From the NCBI RefSeq assembly GCF_020524285.1, contig NZ_JAIVKX010000004.1, forward strand, positions 310,001-374,000: 64,000 nucleotides of DNA, read 5' to 3'. Both the position numbers and the translations under genes were made by a program. The notes beneath the pieces are model-generated. The model had not been told where the DNA came from. It saw only the letters and a list, made by a program, of their open reading frames with translations, and made no database searches. This document shows, one piece after another, positions 24,217 through 33,702 of this stretch (positions are counted from its first letter, which is position 1; each line of letters starts with the position of its first letter). This DNA is from Alloyangia pacifica (GTDB lineage: Bacteria > Pseudomonadota > Alphaproteobacteria > Rhodobacterales > Rhodobacteraceae).

Positions 24217-25609
24217 CGCCTTTGCCGAGACCCTGAGCCGCGCGCTGCCCGGCGGCACGCTGCGCCGCGCCGAGCCGCGCTACCTCGAAGAGCCGCGGGG
24301 ACGCTGGCAAGGAATCTCGGGCTGGGTGGCGCTGCCGCGCAACGTCGAGGAGGTCTCGGCCATCGTCCGCGCCTGCAACGACGCCCGTGTCGGCCTGCTG
24401 CCCTATGGTGGCGGCACCGGGCTCGTTGGCGGGCAGATCGCCCCCGAGGGCCCCGCCCCGCTGGTCCTCTCGCTCGAGCGCATGTCGGCGGTCCGCGCCA
24501 CCTACCCCGAGGAAAACGTGCTGGTGGCCGAGGCCGGCGCAGTGCTGGCCGACGTGCAGGCCGCGGCGCTGGAGGCAAACCGACTCTTCCCGCTCTCGCT
24601 CGCCTCCGAAGGCACGGCGCGCATCGGCGGGCTGCTCTCGACCAACGCCGGCGGCGTCAACGTACTGCGCTACGGCAACGCGCGCGAGCAGGTGCTGGGG
24701 CTCGATGCGGTGCTGCCCGACGGGACGATCTGGCACGGGCTGAAACGCCTGCGCAAGGACAACACCGGCTACGACCTGCGCGGGCTGCTGCTCGGCGCCG
24801 AGGGCACGCTGGGGGTGATCACCGCCGCTGCGCTGAAGCTCTCGCCGGTGCCCGCCGCCACCGCCACCGCGCTGCTGGCCGTGGAAAGCCCCGCCGCCGC
24901 GTTGTCGCTGCTGGCACTCGCCCGCGACCAGCTCGGCGAGATGGTCAGCGCCTTCGAGCTGATCGGCCGCATGGGGTTCCGCTTCCTCGCCGAGGCGCTG
25001 CCCGAGGTGCGCCAGCCCTTCGCCGAGGCCCCCGCCTGGTGCGTGCTGGTGGAGCTCGGCCTCGCGCAGGGCATGGACCCCGAGGGCGCGCTTGAGACCC
25101 TCTTCACCGCGGGCATGGAGGCCGGGCTCATCAGCGACGGGCTGGTGGCCCAATCCGAGGCCCAGGCCCTGCAGTTCTGGGAGATCCGCGAGCGCATCCC
25201 CGAGGCCAACCGCCACATCGGGGCCATCGCCAGCCACGATGTCTCGCTGCCGCTGAGCGTCCTGCCCGCCTTCATCGACACCGGCCTGGAGCGGCTCGCG
25301 CAGGTCGGCGATTTCCGGGTGAACTGCTTCGGCCACCTTGGCGACGGCAACCTGCACTACAACGTCTTCCCGCCGCAGGGCCGGAAGAAACAGGACTACC
25401 TGGACGTGCGCGCCGGGGTGCAGCGCTGCGTGCACGATCTGGTCAACGAGATGGGCGGCTCGGTCAGCGCCGAGCACGGCATCGGGCGGCTGAAGGTCGA
25501 TGATCTGGAGCGCTATTCGGATCCCGCCAAGCTGGCGGCGATGCGGGCCATCAAGGCGGCGCTCGACCCGAAGGGGATCATGAACCCCGGCGCGGTGATC
25601 CGCGCCTGA
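24194..25609 (+). CDS. FAD-linked D-2-hydroxyacid dehydrogenase (GlcD/D2HGDH-like)
   Basis: A 471-residue oxidoreductase with a PCMH FAD-binding domain (LLPYGGGTGLVGGQ, residues 72-85; ARIGGLLSTNAGG, 142-154) and a C-terminal FAD-linked oxidase domain ending FGHLGDGNLHYN and SVSAEHGIGRLK. These enzymes oxidise D-2-hydroxy acids such as D-lactate or D-2-hydroxyglutarate and pass electrons onward. No iron-sulfur partner (GlcF-like) is adjacent. Overlaps the upstream transporter gene. Confidence 0.85.
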   Translation: MPLNPADDAFAETLSRALPGGTLRRAEPRYLEEPRGRWQGISGWVALPRNVEEVSAIVRACNDARVGLLPYGGGTGLVGGQIAPEGPAPLVLSLERMSAVRATYPEENVLVAEAGAVLADVQAAALEANRLFPLSLASEGTARIGGLLSTNAGGVNVLRYGNAREQVLGLDAVLPDGTIWHGLKRLRKDNTGYDLRGLLLGAEGTLGVITAAALKLSPVPAATATALLAVESPAAALSLLALARDQLGEMVSAFELIGRMGFRFLAEALPEVRQPFAEAPAWCVLVELGLAQGMDPEGALETLFTAGMEAGLISDGLVAQSEAQALQFWEIRERIPEANRHIGAIASHDVSLPLSVLPAFIDTGLERLAQVGDFRVNCFGHLGDGNLHYNVFPPQGRKKQDYLDVRAGVQRCVHDLVNEMGGSVSAEHGIGRLKVDDLERYSDPAKLAAMRAIKAALDPKGIMNPGAVIRA

Positions 25610-25627
25610 CAGCCGCAGACCTGACAG

Positions 25628-25650
25628 CGGGGCGGCGCAGCGCCGCCCCG
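25628..25650. terminator. Terminator between convergent genes
   Basis: CGGGGCGGCG (25628-25637) pairs perfectly with CGCCGCCCCG (25641-25650) around a three-base loop. Confidence 0.65.
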
Positions 25651-25657
25651 GCGCTCT

Positions 25658-25987
25658 TCACGCGGGCGACTTGTACGCCTGCGCCGCGCTGCCGGCCTTC
25701 TTCTGTATCTCCATCAGCTCGTCGGCCGAGAACGCCCGGACGGTCTGGATATTGCTCACCATGCCCGAGGCCCCGACGCCCATCAGGCTGGCCAGCAGGT
25801 CGTGCACGTCGCTCGTCTCGACGATCACCATCCAGTCGGTCGGGCCGGTCGTGGCGTAGTAGGACAGCATCTTGCCGCCCGATGCCTCGACGACCGAGCG
25901 CGCCCCCTCGGCGCGGTCGCTGGGATTGGCGATCATGCCCTTCAAGGCCGCCGCCGTGTAGCACCCTGTCACTATGAATATCGGCAT
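25658..25987 (-). CDS. GYD-domain protein
   Basis: A 109-residue ferredoxin-like small protein: MPIFIVTGCYTAAALKGMIA, GGKMLSYYATTGPTDWMVIV and a C-terminal helix match the GYD domain, whose members are uncharacterised. The start at 25987 has GGGAGGA seven bases upstream; an upstream in-frame extension lacks one. Confidence 0.8.
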   Translation of the reverse strand: MPIFIVTGCYTAAALKGMIANPSDRAEGARSVVEASGGKMLSYYATTGPTDWMVIVETSDVHDLLASLMGVGASGMVSNIQTVRAFSADELMEIQKKAGSAAQAYKSPA

Positions 25988-26121
25988 AACGAGTCCTCCC
26001 GGGTAGGATCCTCGGGTCGTCCTCTGCACCACGCAGGCCGGTCCGGCCCGCATCCTCCCGGTCACAGGATACCACAGGCTGCCGGATCGGCGGTGACCTG
26101 AAGCGTGTCAGATGCCGAGGC

Positions 26122-26541
26122 TCAGCCGCACGAGCGGCTGCCGGTGCGCGCGGCGCGTTCCGAGCGGATCACCTCGAGCCCTTCCTCGACCGCGGTGCCC
26201 GAGTAGACCGCCGCGTCGACGGTGACGTCATCCCGTGCGTTGCGCTCGCGCAGAACCCGCGCCGCATCCATGGTCCTGCCCGCGTTGCGCAATACCACCA
26301 CGCGCTGCAGCTCGGTCGTGCTGGTGCTGCCGCCCTGCGCCGCCTCGGCGCCGTCGAGGGCGACCAGCGCCTCCTCGTGCCGGCACGCGATGGCGAGCTC
26401 CGTCACCTCGGAGAACACCAGCGGCGAGACATTGGGGGCGGCGGGCGGCGGCGCCGAATGGGTGCAGGCGGCCAGCAGGAGCGGCCCGAGGACCATGCAG
26501 GCCGGCACGCCGGCAATCCGGGACAGGAGGGGCATGGACAT
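26122..26541 (-). CDS. Predicted lipoprotein, unknown function
   Basis: A 139-residue protein with lipobox LLAAC (Cys26), a Pro/Ala linker and a helical domain (VTELAIACRHEEALVALDGA, TTELQRVVVLRNAGRTMDAA) resembling two TPR-like hairpins. The mature part has a second Cys (near 53) and a C-terminal Cys. GAAGGA precedes the ATG at 26541. Family not recognised. Confidence 0.6.
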   Translation of the reverse strand: MSMPLLSRIAGVPACMVLGPLLLAACTHSAPPPAAPNVSPLVFSEVTELAIACRHEEALVALDGAEAAQGGSTSTTELQRVVVLRNAGRTMDAARVLRERNARDDVTVDAAVYSGTAVEEGLEVIRSERAARTGSRSCG

Positions 26542-26594
26542 GGTCGGTTCCTTCTCTGAGATTGTCCTGCGGCACGCATCACGCGGGAGCGCAT

Positions 26595-26624
26595 CGGATC
26601 ATACTGCATCATACCGGATCATAG
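26595..26624. repeat. Three 10-base tandem repeats
   Basis: CGGATCATAC, TGCATCATAC and CGGATCATAG in tandem, in the 236-base gap between the lipoprotein gene and the 3' end of gnd. Nothing else was recognised in that gap. Confidence 0.75.
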
Positions 26625-26777
26625 CGGGCCTCGCCCATCCGCGCAGCCGATCGCTCGATGCTGCGCAGGTTTCGCGCCCAGTTCAAGGCTTTGGGCGCCC
26701 GCGGCACCGGGTCGGCGCGCAGGCGTGGCCCGGCTACACCGCTGCGTGCGCTGCCCCGTCCGCGCCACGGGCGCGCG

Positions 26778-28178
26778 TCAGCCCCACCACGGGCCGTGGT
26801 GCACGTCCTTGCCATCGACGCGGTCGAAGCCGTGACGCCCGAAGAAGTCGCGCTGCGCCTGGATCAGCGCGGCGGTGCCGCGCGGCTGGCGCAGCGTGTC
26901 CCAGAACGACAGCGCGGCGCCGAGCACCGGCAGCGGGTAGCCCGCCGCGATGGCCTCCGACACCAGCCGCCGCAGCGCCGGGATGCCGCGCTCGAGCACC
27001 GGTGCGAAGCGCGGCGCGAGGAAGAGCTGGCCCTCGGGCGGGCTCTCGCGGAAGGCGTCGGCGATGTCATCGAGCAGCCGCGCCCGGATGATGCAGCCGG
27101 CGCGCCAGATCTCGGCGATACGCGCGAAATCGAGCTGCCAGTCGTATTCGGCCGAGGCGGCGGCGAGGATGCGGAAGCCCTGCGCGTACTCGAGGATGCG
27201 CGCCGCCAGCAGCGCCGCTTCCAGTTCCTCGACGTCCGGCGTGAACCCGCTGCGGTCCGCCCCGAGCGTCGCGCCCGCGACCTCGCGCAGGTCCTTCTCC
27301 GCCGACCACGCCCGCGCCGCGACGGCGCCCTCGATCATCGTTGCCGACTGCCCGAGCTTCACCGCCTCGATGGCGGTCCAGCGGCCCGTGCCCTTCTGCC
27401 CGGCCTTGTCGAGGATGGCGTCCACCATCGGCCCATCGCCCTGCGGGTCGTCGTAGGACAGCACCTTGCCGGTGATCTCGAAAAGGTAGCTCTCCAGCGC
27501 CCCCTCGTTCCAGCGCGCGAACTGCGCGCCGATCTCGGCGGGCGAGTGCCCCGCGCCGTGGCGCAGCAGGTCGTAGACCTCGGCGATCATCTGCATGTCG
27601 GCATATTCGATGCCGTTGTGCACGGTCTTGACGAAGTGCCCCGCACCATCGGGGCCCATGCGGTCAGCGCAGGGCGCGCCGTCGAACTGCGCGGCGATCT
27701 TCGACAGGATCGGTTGCAGACCGGCCCAGCTTTCCTCGGAGCCGCCGAACATCATCGACGGGCCATGCCGCGCGCCGTCCTCGCCGCCCGAGACCCCGAG
27801 GCCGACGAAATGCAGCCCGTGTTCGGCGAGCTGCGCGCTGCGCGCACGGGTGGCATGGAAATCGGCGTTGCCCGCGTCGATCACCGTGTCGCCCTCCGAC
27901 AGCAGCGGGATCACCTGCTCGAGGAAGGCATCCATCGGCGCGGTCGACGGGATCATCGCCAGCAGCAGTCGCGGCTCGGGCAATGCGTCGATCAGCCCCT
28001 CGAGCGTGTCCAGAGCGGTGACGTGATCCGCAAACGGCGCGGCCCGGGTCACGAATTCTGCAATCGGCTCCGGGCTGCGGTTCGACACCGCGATGTCGAT
28101 GCCACTGTCGGCCATGTTGAGCGCCAGCGCCGCCCCCATCGTGCCCAATCCGTAAATGCCGATCTGCGGGTCTGCCAT
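26778..28178 (-). CDS. gnd: 6-phosphogluconate dehydrogenase (decarboxylating)
   Basis: A 466-residue 6PGDH of normal length. The NADP loop is IYGLGTMGAALA (7-18), and the signature LGVSGGEDGARHGPSMMFGG and catalytic segment HFVKTVHNGIEYADMQMI are intact, as is the C-terminal RDFFGRHGFDRVD. It oxidises 6-phosphogluconate to ribulose-5-phosphate, CO2 and NADPH. AGGAGG lies six bases before the ATG at 28178; a longer frame to 28349 runs through a terminator and is not used. Confidence 0.95.
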   Translation of the reverse strand: MADPQIGIYGLGTMGAALALNMADSGIDIAVSNRSPEPIAEFVTRAAPFADHVTALDTLEGLIDALPEPRLLLAMIPSTAPMDAFLEQVIPLLSEGDTVIDAGNADFHATRARSAQLAEHGLHFVGLGVSGGEDGARHGPSMMFGGSEESWAGLQPILSKIAAQFDGAPCADRMGPDGAGHFVKTVHNGIEYADMQMIAEVYDLLRHGAGHSPAEIGAQFARWNEGALESYLFEITGKVLSYDDPQGDGPMVDAILDKAGQKGTGRWTAIEAVKLGQSATMIEGAVAARAWSAEKDLREVAGATLGADRSGFTPDVEELEAALLAARILEYAQGFRILAAASAEYDWQLDFARIAEIWRAGCIIRARLLDDIADAFRESPPEGQLFLAPRFAPVLERGIPALRRLVSEAIAAGYPLPVLGAALSFWDTLRQPRGTAALIQAQRDFFGRHGFDRVDGKDVHHGPWWG

Positions 28179-28307
28179 GCCAGCCTCCTGTGTCTCTACC
28201 GCGAAAGCTAGCGATAACAGGCGCCAAGGCAAGCTGGCGACCCGCGCGTCCATCGCACAGGCGCTGTGCATCCTCGATACGCAGGGAGGCACCGCCCCCT
28301 GACACCA

Positions 28308-28343
28308 AAGAAGCCGGGCGCTGCCGCCCGGCTTCTTCTTTTT
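28308..28343. terminator. Terminator downstream of argF
   Basis: AAGAAGCCGGGCG and CGCCCGGCTTCTT form a perfect 13-base stem with loop CTGC. A CTTTTT run follows on the plus strand and a short T-run on the minus strand; by position it ends the argD-argF message. Confidence 0.85.
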
Positions 28344-28407
28344 CAACATGCGCCCGGGCGAGACCCGCCGCCAGGCGGGCAGGGCCGGAGTCCCCCACGC
28401 CCCCGGC

Positions 28408-29334
28408 TCAGCCGCCGAGGCACCAGCGCATGATCGCCTTCTGCGCGTGCAAACGGTTCTCCGCCTCGTCCCAGATCACCGACTGCGGTCCGTCCATGAC
28501 CTCCGAGGTGACTTCCTCGCCGCGGTGCGCCGGCAGGCAGTGCATGAAGAGCGCGTCCTTGCCGGCGGCTTCCATCAGCTTCTCGTTCACCTGGTAGGGG
28601 CGCAGCATGTTGTGGCGGCGTTCCTTGGCGCTCTGCGCGTCATGCATCGACACCCAGGTGTCGGCGACCACGAGATCGGCGCCCTCGACCGCCTTGAAGG
28701 GATCCCGCTCGATGGTGATGGTGGCGCCTTCGTTGCGCGCATGGCCGACGAATTCCATCTCGGGATCGAGCTGCACCGGGCCGGTGAAGGTCAGGTCGAA
28801 GCCGAAGCGTCCGGCGGCATGCAGGAAGGACGAGCAGACGTTGTTGCCGTCGCCGCACCAGACGACCTTCTTGCCCTTGATCGGGCCGCGGTGCTCCTCG
28901 AAGGTGAGGATGTCGGCCATGATCTGGCACGGGTGGGTCCGGTCGGTCAGCCCGTTGATCACCGGCACCGTCGCGAATTCCGCCATCTCGGTCAGCACCG
29001 CCTCGTCGAAGGTGCGGATCATGATCATGTCGACGAAGCGCGACAGCACCCGGGCGGTGTCGGCGATGGTCTCGCCGTGGCCGAGCTGCATGTCGTTGCC
29101 CGAGAGCACCATGGTCTGCCCGCCCATCTGGCGCACGCCGACGTCGAAGGAGACACGCGTCCGGGTCGAGGGCTTCTCGAAGATCAGCGCCACCATGCGC
29201 CCGGCGAGCGGCGTCTCGTCATCGGCCATCGCCTTGGGGCGGCCGTTGCGGCTGTCCTTGATCGCCTTGGCGGTGTCGATGATCGCCCGCAGGTCGGCCG
29301 GGTCGGTTTTGTGGATGTCGAGGAAGTGGTTCAT
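28408..29334 (-). CDS. argF: Ornithine carbamoyltransferase
   Basis: A 308-residue enzyme making citrulline from ornithine and carbamoyl phosphate. Carbamoyl-phosphate loop STRTRVSF (about 55-62), HPCQIMAD (about 134), ornithine-loop DTWVSM and the [11 protein letters not shown] motif near 267 are intact. It follows argD on the same strand, separated by 95 bases that contain a dispersed repeat; the two probably form an arginine operon. Confidence 0.97.
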   Translation of the reverse strand: MNHFLDIHKTDPADLRAIIDTAKAIKDSRNGRPKAMADDETPLAGRMVALIFEKPSTRTRVSFDVGVRQMGGQTMVLSGNDMQLGHGETIADTARVLSRFVDMIMIRTFDEAVLTEMAEFATVPVINGLTDRTHPCQIMADILTFEEHRGPIKGKKVVWCGDGNNVCSSFLHAAGRFGFDLTFTGPVQLDPEMEFVGHARNEGATITIERDPFKAVEGADLVVADTWVSMHDAQSAKERRHNMLRPYQVNEKLMEAAGKDALFMHCLPAHRGEEVTSEVMDGPQSVIWDEAENRLHAQKAIMRWCLGG

Positions 29335-29366
29335 CTGTCGGGTCTTTTTTGTTGGGCCGGAGACCT

Positions 29367-29428
29367 GGGGGCGCTGCCCCCGCCCGCCTCTCGGCGGGCG
29401 CCCCCGGGATATTTCGGCCTAGAAGAAA
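29367..29428 (+). repeat. CCCGGGATATTT modular element, copy 1
   Basis: Three parts in order: GGGGGCGCTGCCCC hairpin, GCCCGCCTCTCGGCGGGC hairpin, and the core CCCCGGGATATTTCGG followed by CCTAGAAGAAA. It lies between argD and argF and abuts the argD stop codon. Confidence 0.8.
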
Positions 29429-29429
29429 C

Positions 29430-30608
29430 TCAGGCGGCGGCCTCCAGGGCCGAGGCGGTGGCGTCGAGGCGATCGACCGCCTCGGCGATCTCCTCCTCGG
29501 TGATGGTCAGCGGCGGCAGCAGGCGCACGACGTTGTCCGCCGCGGGCACGGTGATCACCAGCTTGTCGTAGCCGGCCTTGACGAAATCCGCCGGGGCGAT
29601 CTTCGTCTTGAGGCCGATCATCAGGCCCTGGCCGCGGACCGCCTCGAAGATCTCCGGATGCGCGGCGACGAGCCCCTCGAGCTTCTGGTTCAGCAGCCCG
29701 GCCTTGCGGCTCACCTCATCTAGGAAGCCGTCCTCGGTCAGCACGTCCATCACCGCGCCGCCGACGGCACAGCCGAGCGGGTTGCCGCCATAGGTCGAAC
29801 CATGGGTGCCGACGGTCATGCCGGAGGCCGCCTCTTCGGTGGCCAGCACCGCGCCGAGCGGGAAGCCGCCGCCGATGCCCTTGGCGACCATCATGATATC
29901 GGGCGTGATGCCGGCGTATTCATGGGCAAACAGGCGCCCGGTCCGACCCATGCCGCATTGCACTTCGTCGAGGATCAGCAGGACCTGCTTGTCGTCGCAG
30001 AGCTTGCGCAGCGCCTTGAGCTGATCGTCTGCCAGCGGGCGGATGCCGCCCTCGCCCTGGATCGGCTCGATCAGGATGGCGCCGGTCTTCGCGTCGATGG
30101 CCGCCTCGATCGCCTCCAAGTCGCCGAACGGCAGGTGCTTGAACCCCGGCAGGATCGGGCCGAAGCCCTTGACCATCTTCTCGCTGCCCGCCGCGGCGAT
30201 GCCCGCCGAGGAGCGGCCGTGGAACGAGCCGGTGAAGGCGATGATGTCGGTCTTCTCGGGCGCGCCCTTCTCGTACCAGTACTTGCGCGCCATCTTCACC
30301 GCCAGCTCGCAGCTCTCGGTGCCCGAGTTGGTGAAGAAGACGGTGTCGGCAAAGGTCGCGGCCACGAGCTTGTCGGCCAGCGCCTGCTGCTGCGGGATCT
30401 CGTAGAGGTTCGAGACGTGCCAGAGCTTGTTCGCCTGCTCGGTCAGCGCCGCCACCAGCGCCGGATGCGCGTGGCCGAGCGCATTCACCGCGATGCCGCT
30501 GCCGAGGTCGAGAAAGCGTCGTCCGTCCTCCTCGATCAACCAGCAGCCTTCACCCTTCACGAAATGAAGGGGCGCGCGCGAATAGGTCGGCAGGACGGAG
30601 GGGATCAT
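29430..30608 (-). CDS. argD: Acetylornithine aminotransferase
   Basis: A 392-residue class III PLP aminotransferase. TNSGTESCELAVKMAR binds phosphate, the PLP aspartate is in LILDEVQCGMGRTG and the Schiff-base lysine in MMVAKGIGGGFPLGA. It transaminates N-acetylglutamate semialdehyde in arginine synthesis and may also act on succinyldiaminopimelate. The ATG at 30608 has AGAGGAAG upstream; an in-frame start at 30659 has none. Confidence 0.95.
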   Translation of the reverse strand: MIPSVLPTYSRAPLHFVKGEGCWLIEEDGRRFLDLGSGIAVNALGHAHPALVAALTEQANKLWHVSNLYEIPQQQALADKLVAATFADTVFFTNSGTESCELAVKMARKYWYEKGAPEKTDIIAFTGSFHGRSSAGIAAAGSEKMVKGFGPILPGFKHLPFGDLEAIEAAIDAKTGAILIEPIQGEGGIRPLADDQLKALRKLCDDKQVLLILDEVQCGMGRTGRLFAHEYAGITPDIMMVAKGIGGGFPLGAVLATEEAASGMTVGTHGSTYGGNPLGCAVGGAVMDVLTEDGFLDEVSRKAGLLNQKLEGLVAAHPEIFEAVRGQGLMIGLKTKIAPADFVKAGYDKLVITVPAADNVVRLLPPLTITEEEIAEAVDRLDATASALEAAA

Positions 30609-30730
30609 TGCGGCTTCCTCTGCGATGAGGCCCGATTGGTGCCAAGGGCCCGGGGCCAAGTCAAGTTTTCAAGGGGGTGTCTGACGGACAAACGAACAGG
30701 CGCGCCCGAATTGGGCACGGAAGGAGGAGC

Positions 30731-30763
30731 TCAGGCTCGTCGGATTCGGATCGCTTGCGTCAT
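30731..30763 (-). CDS. Candidate arginine leader peptide upstream of argD
   Basis: A ten-codon ORF, MTQAIRIRRA, with three Arg codons (all CGA, separated only by one Ile), lies about 120 bases before the argD start on the same strand. The hairpin GCCC-AATTC-GGGC (minus strand) follows it. The ribosome-binding site is weak (AAGAG). It could act as an arginine-sensing leader, but a short Arg-containing ORF can arise by chance in GC-rich DNA. Confidence 0.3.
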   Translation of the reverse strand: MTQAIRIRRA

Positions 30764-30813
30764 GCGCAGGCTCTTGCCGGGTTTCCCGGCGTAAATCAAG
30801 CACCTTGCGCGGA

Positions 30814-31584
30814 TCAGCCGGCAAAAGGGTCGTCCGGGTAGCCGACGCCCATCAGGTAGAGCCCGTCCGGCGGGCAGACCGGCCCGCAATCGGCACGGTC
30901 AGCGGCCTCGAGCGCGGTCTTCACCTCGGCCGGCGCCCAGCTGCCCGCGCCGACCCGCTCCAGCGTGCCGACGATCGAGCGCACCTGGTTGTGCAGGAAG
31001 CTGCGGGCGCGCAGATGGAAATGGTACTCGGTGCCCGCGCCGGTCTCGACCTGCTCGATGCGGCATTCGTCCAGCGTCTTCACCGGCGAGGCGGCCTGGC
31101 ACATGGTCGAGCGGAAGGTGGTGAAATCATGCAGGCCGATGAGATGCGCCGCGCCCTCGCGCATCGCCTCGAGCGACAGAGGGGACATCACCCGCCAGAC
31201 CTGCCCCTTTTCCAGCGTCGAAGGCGCGCGGCGCACCAGCACCCGGAAGAGATACCGCCGCTCCATCGCCGAGAAGCGCGCGTGCCAGTCGTCGCCCACC
31301 GCGGCGCAGGCGCGGATCGCCACCGGCGCGGGCTTGAGGTGGAAGTTCAGCGCCTCGCCGAGGCGGAACGGGTCCCAGACCTTCTCCATGTCGCAATGCG
31401 CCACCTGTCCGCGGGCGTGCACGCCCGCGTCGGTGCGCCCGGCGGCGGCGATGGTGTGCGCGCGCGTCTCGAGTTTGCCGAGCGCAGACTCGATCGCCCC
31501 CTGCACCGAGGGTTGATCCGCCTGACGCTGCCAGCCCGCGAAGGGCCCGCCGTCATATTCCACCAAAAGCGCGTATCTGGGCAT
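30814..31584 (-). CDS. truA: tRNA pseudouridine synthase A
   Basis: A 256-residue TruA. The catalytic aspartate is in [17 protein letters not shown] (about residues 47-63), and YLFRVLVRR and [17 protein letters not shown] are typical. It converts uridines 38-40 of the tRNA anticodon stem to pseudouridine. The start at 31584 follows AAGGGGCGGGC. A GCCGGG-AAA-CCCGGC hairpin (30776-30790) lies just past its stop. Confidence 0.95.
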   Translation of the reverse strand: MPRYALLVEYDGGPFAGWQRQADQPSVQGAIESALGKLETRAHTIAAAGRTDAGVHARGQVAHCDMEKVWDPFRLGEALNFHLKPAPVAIRACAAVGDDWHARFSAMERRYLFRVLVRRAPSTLEKGQVWRVMSPLSLEAMREGAAHLIGLHDFTTFRSTMCQAASPVKTLDECRIEQVETGAGTEYHFHLRARSFLHNQVRSIVGTLERVGAGSWAPAEVKTALEAADRADCGPVCPPDGLYLMGVGYPDDPFAG

Positions 31585-31637
31585 GCCCGCCCCTTAGCGC
31601 GGCGCCGCGCCCCCATCAATCCCCGAGAGAGGCCGCA

Positions 31638-31700
31638 TCTTCGTCTAGATCCAAATATCCCGGGGTGAATGCGCCGCAGGCGAAGAGGGGCAGCGCCCCT
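31638..31700 (-). repeat. CCCGGGATATTT modular element, copy 2 (inverted)
   Basis: On the minus strand: GGGGCGCTGCCCC, a variable GC-rich stem, then CCCCGGGATATTTGGATC and TAGACGAAGA. It lies between the divergent truA and ycjX genes. Confidence 0.75.
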
Positions 31701-31795
31701 GCCCTGTCCCCCGTTCCGCGACGCTTGCCCGCAGCACTGGCAACCCGCGCCCTGCGCCTCTATCTCTAGGGAAACGCAGAACGAGGGGCGCCACC

Positions 31796-33223
31796 TTGGT
31801 CATCGGAACCATCGCCGACACGCTCACCCGCGGGGTCGGCAACGTCACCGACACGCTGTCGGAAACCTTCTTCGAGCCGGTCGTGCGCATCGGTGTGACC
31901 GGGCTGTCGCGCGCCGGCAAGACCGTCTTCATCACCTCGCTGGTCGCCAACCTGCTCGACCGCGGGCGGATGCCGCAGCTCGCCGCCGAGGCGGAATCGC
32001 GCATCCTCACCGCCTACCTGCAGCCGCAGCCCGACGACACCGTGGCCCGCTTCGACTACGAGAGCCATCTTGCCGCGCTCACCGCGCGCGAGCCGCGCTG
32101 GCCCGACAGCACCCGCGCCGTCTCGGAGCTGCGGCTCTCGCTCAAGGTGCGCCCCACCGGCATGCTGGCCGGGCTGCAGGGGCCGCGCACGGTGCATCTC
32201 GACATCGTCGACTATCCCGGCGAGTGGCTGCTCGACCTCGGCCTGCTGGACCAGAGCTTCGAGCGCTGGACCGAGAAGACGCTGAAGCGCCTGCCGCAGC
32301 GGCCCGGCTCTGAGCCCTTCCTGGCGCTGCTCGGCGGCGTCGATCCCAACGAGGAGTTCTCAGAGCCCAAGGCCAAGGCGCTCGCCGAGGCCTTCACCGG
32401 CGCGCTGCACATGGCGCGCGAGGCGGGGTTCTCCGACTGCACCCCCGGGCGCTTTTTGCTGCCCGGCGAGAAGGCCGGCAGCCCGGCGCTGACCTTCGCG
32501 CCAATGCCGAAACCGGAAAATCCCGCCCGCCGGGGCCTCTGGCGCGAGATGGAACGGCGCTTCGAGGCCTACAAGGCGCAGATCGTGAAGCCCTTCTTCC
32601 GCGATCACTTCTCGCGCATCGACCGGCAGATCGTGCTGGTGGACGCGCTCGGCGCGATCCACGCCGGACCGCCCGCGCTCGACGACCTGCGGCGTACGAT
32701 GGCGGGCATCCTCAAGGCCTTCCGCCCCGGCTCCAACGCCTGGCTGACGCAGCTCCTGCGCGGGCGACGGGTAGAGAAAATCCTCTTTGCCGCGACCAAG
32801 GCCGACCACCTGCACCACAGCCAGCACGCGCGGCTCACCGCGATCATGGAGGCGCTGACCCGCGAGGCGCGCGACCGGGCGCGCTTCGCCGGGGCCGAGA
32901 CCTCGGCCATGTCGATCGCCGCGCTGCGCGCCACGGTCGAGCAGACGCTGCCGCACAACGGCAGCGAGCTCGACTGCGTGCGCGGCACGCTGCTGAACCC
33001 CGACGGCTCGCGCGGGCGGCAGGCGGCCTTCTACCCCGGCGCGCTGCCCGAGGATCCGTCGCACCTGCTGACTCCGGCCCGCGAGGGCGCGGAGGGATGG
33101 CTCGACGCCGATTACGAGATCATGCGCTTCGCGCCGGCGCCGCTGACGCTGAAACCCGGCGAGGGCCCGCCGCACATCCGCCTCGACCGCGCCGCGCAGT
33201 TCCTCGTGGGGGACCGGCTGTGA
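31796..33223 (+). CDS. ycjX: YcjX/DUF463 family P-loop ATPase or GTPase
   Basis: A 475-residue nucleotide-binding protein. The P-loop is GLSRAGKT (about 36-43), with LDIVDYPGEWLLDL and VLVDALGAIH further on; these are YcjX family motifs. In gamma-proteobacteria ycjX pairs with ycjF and responds to envelope stress; the biochemical role is unknown. The start is a TTG at 31796 preceded by AGGGG. Its stop overlaps the GNAT start by four bases. Confidence 0.85.
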   Translation: MVIGTIADTLTRGVGNVTDTLSETFFEPVVRIGVTGLSRAGKTVFITSLVANLLDRGRMPQLAAEAESRILTAYLQPQPDDTVARFDYESHLAALTAREPRWPDSTRAVSELRLSLKVRPTGMLAGLQGPRTVHLDIVDYPGEWLLDLGLLDQSFERWTEKTLKRLPQRPGSEPFLALLGGVDPNEEFSEPKAKALAEAFTGALHMAREAGFSDCTPGRFLLPGEKAGSPALTFAPMPKPENPARRGLWREMERRFEAYKAQIVKPFFRDHFSRIDRQIVLVDALGAIHAGPPALDDLRRTMAGILKAFRPGSNAWLTQLLRGRRVEKILFAATKADHLHHSQHARLTAIMEALTREARDRARFAGAETSAMSIAALRATVEQTLPHNGSELDCVRGTLLNPDGSRGRQAAFYPGALPEDPSHLLTPAREGAEGWLDADYEIMRFAPAPLTLKPGEGPPHIRLDRAAQFLVGDRL

Positions 33224-33702
33224 GCCCGCTGTTGCGCCCCGCCCGCCCCACCGACGCCGGCAGCCTCGGCGCGATGATCACAAGCGCCGTCGAGGCCCAT
33301 GCCTGGAAGCCCCTGCTGCACAGCGGCGCCGAGGATATTGCCCACGCCGGGTCGATGATCGAAAGGGGCTGGGTCACCGTGGCCGAGGGTGGCGCAGGCG
33401 AAGTGCTCGGCTTCCTCGCCCGCGAGGCCACCTACATACATGCGCTCTTCGTCGCCCCCGGCTCCCAGGGCCGCGGCATCGGCCGGGCGCTCCTGCAAGA
33501 CGCCCAGCGCGCCGCACCCCGGCTCGAACTCTGGACCTTCGTCGCCAACACCCGCGCCCAGCGCTTTTACGAGCGCGCGGGTTTTGCCGTGACAAAGCGC
33601 GGCGATGGCTCGGCCAACGAGGAAGGCCTGCCCGATCTTCTCTACGTCTGGGAGGCCCCCGGCATCGGGACCGCCCCCCGCAGCATGGAGGCCCGCGCAT
33701 GA
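33220..33702 (+). CDS. GNAT-family N-acetyltransferase
   Basis: A 160-residue GNAT enzyme. The acetyl-CoA loop is FVAPGSQGRGIGRALLQDA (about 75-93), followed by LWTFVANTRAQRFYERAGF, the usual substrate-side end. It starts with GTG at 33220 and overlaps both neighbours by four bases (ycjX stop and ycjF start), so it is fully embedded in the operon. Substrate unknown. Confidence 0.88.
   Translation: MSPLLRPARPTDAGSLGAMITSAVEAHAWKPLLHSGAEDIAHAGSMIERGWVTVAEGGAGEVLGFLAREATYIHALFVAPGSQGRGIGRALLQDAQRAAPRLELWTFVANTRAQRFYERAGFAVTKRGDGSANEEGLPDLLYVWEAPGIGTAPRSMEARA

Noticed and set aside
28179-28349. N-terminal extension of gnd
   Set aside because: It would run through a strong terminator hairpin; the ATG at 28178 has a consensus ribosome-binding site and gives the normal length.
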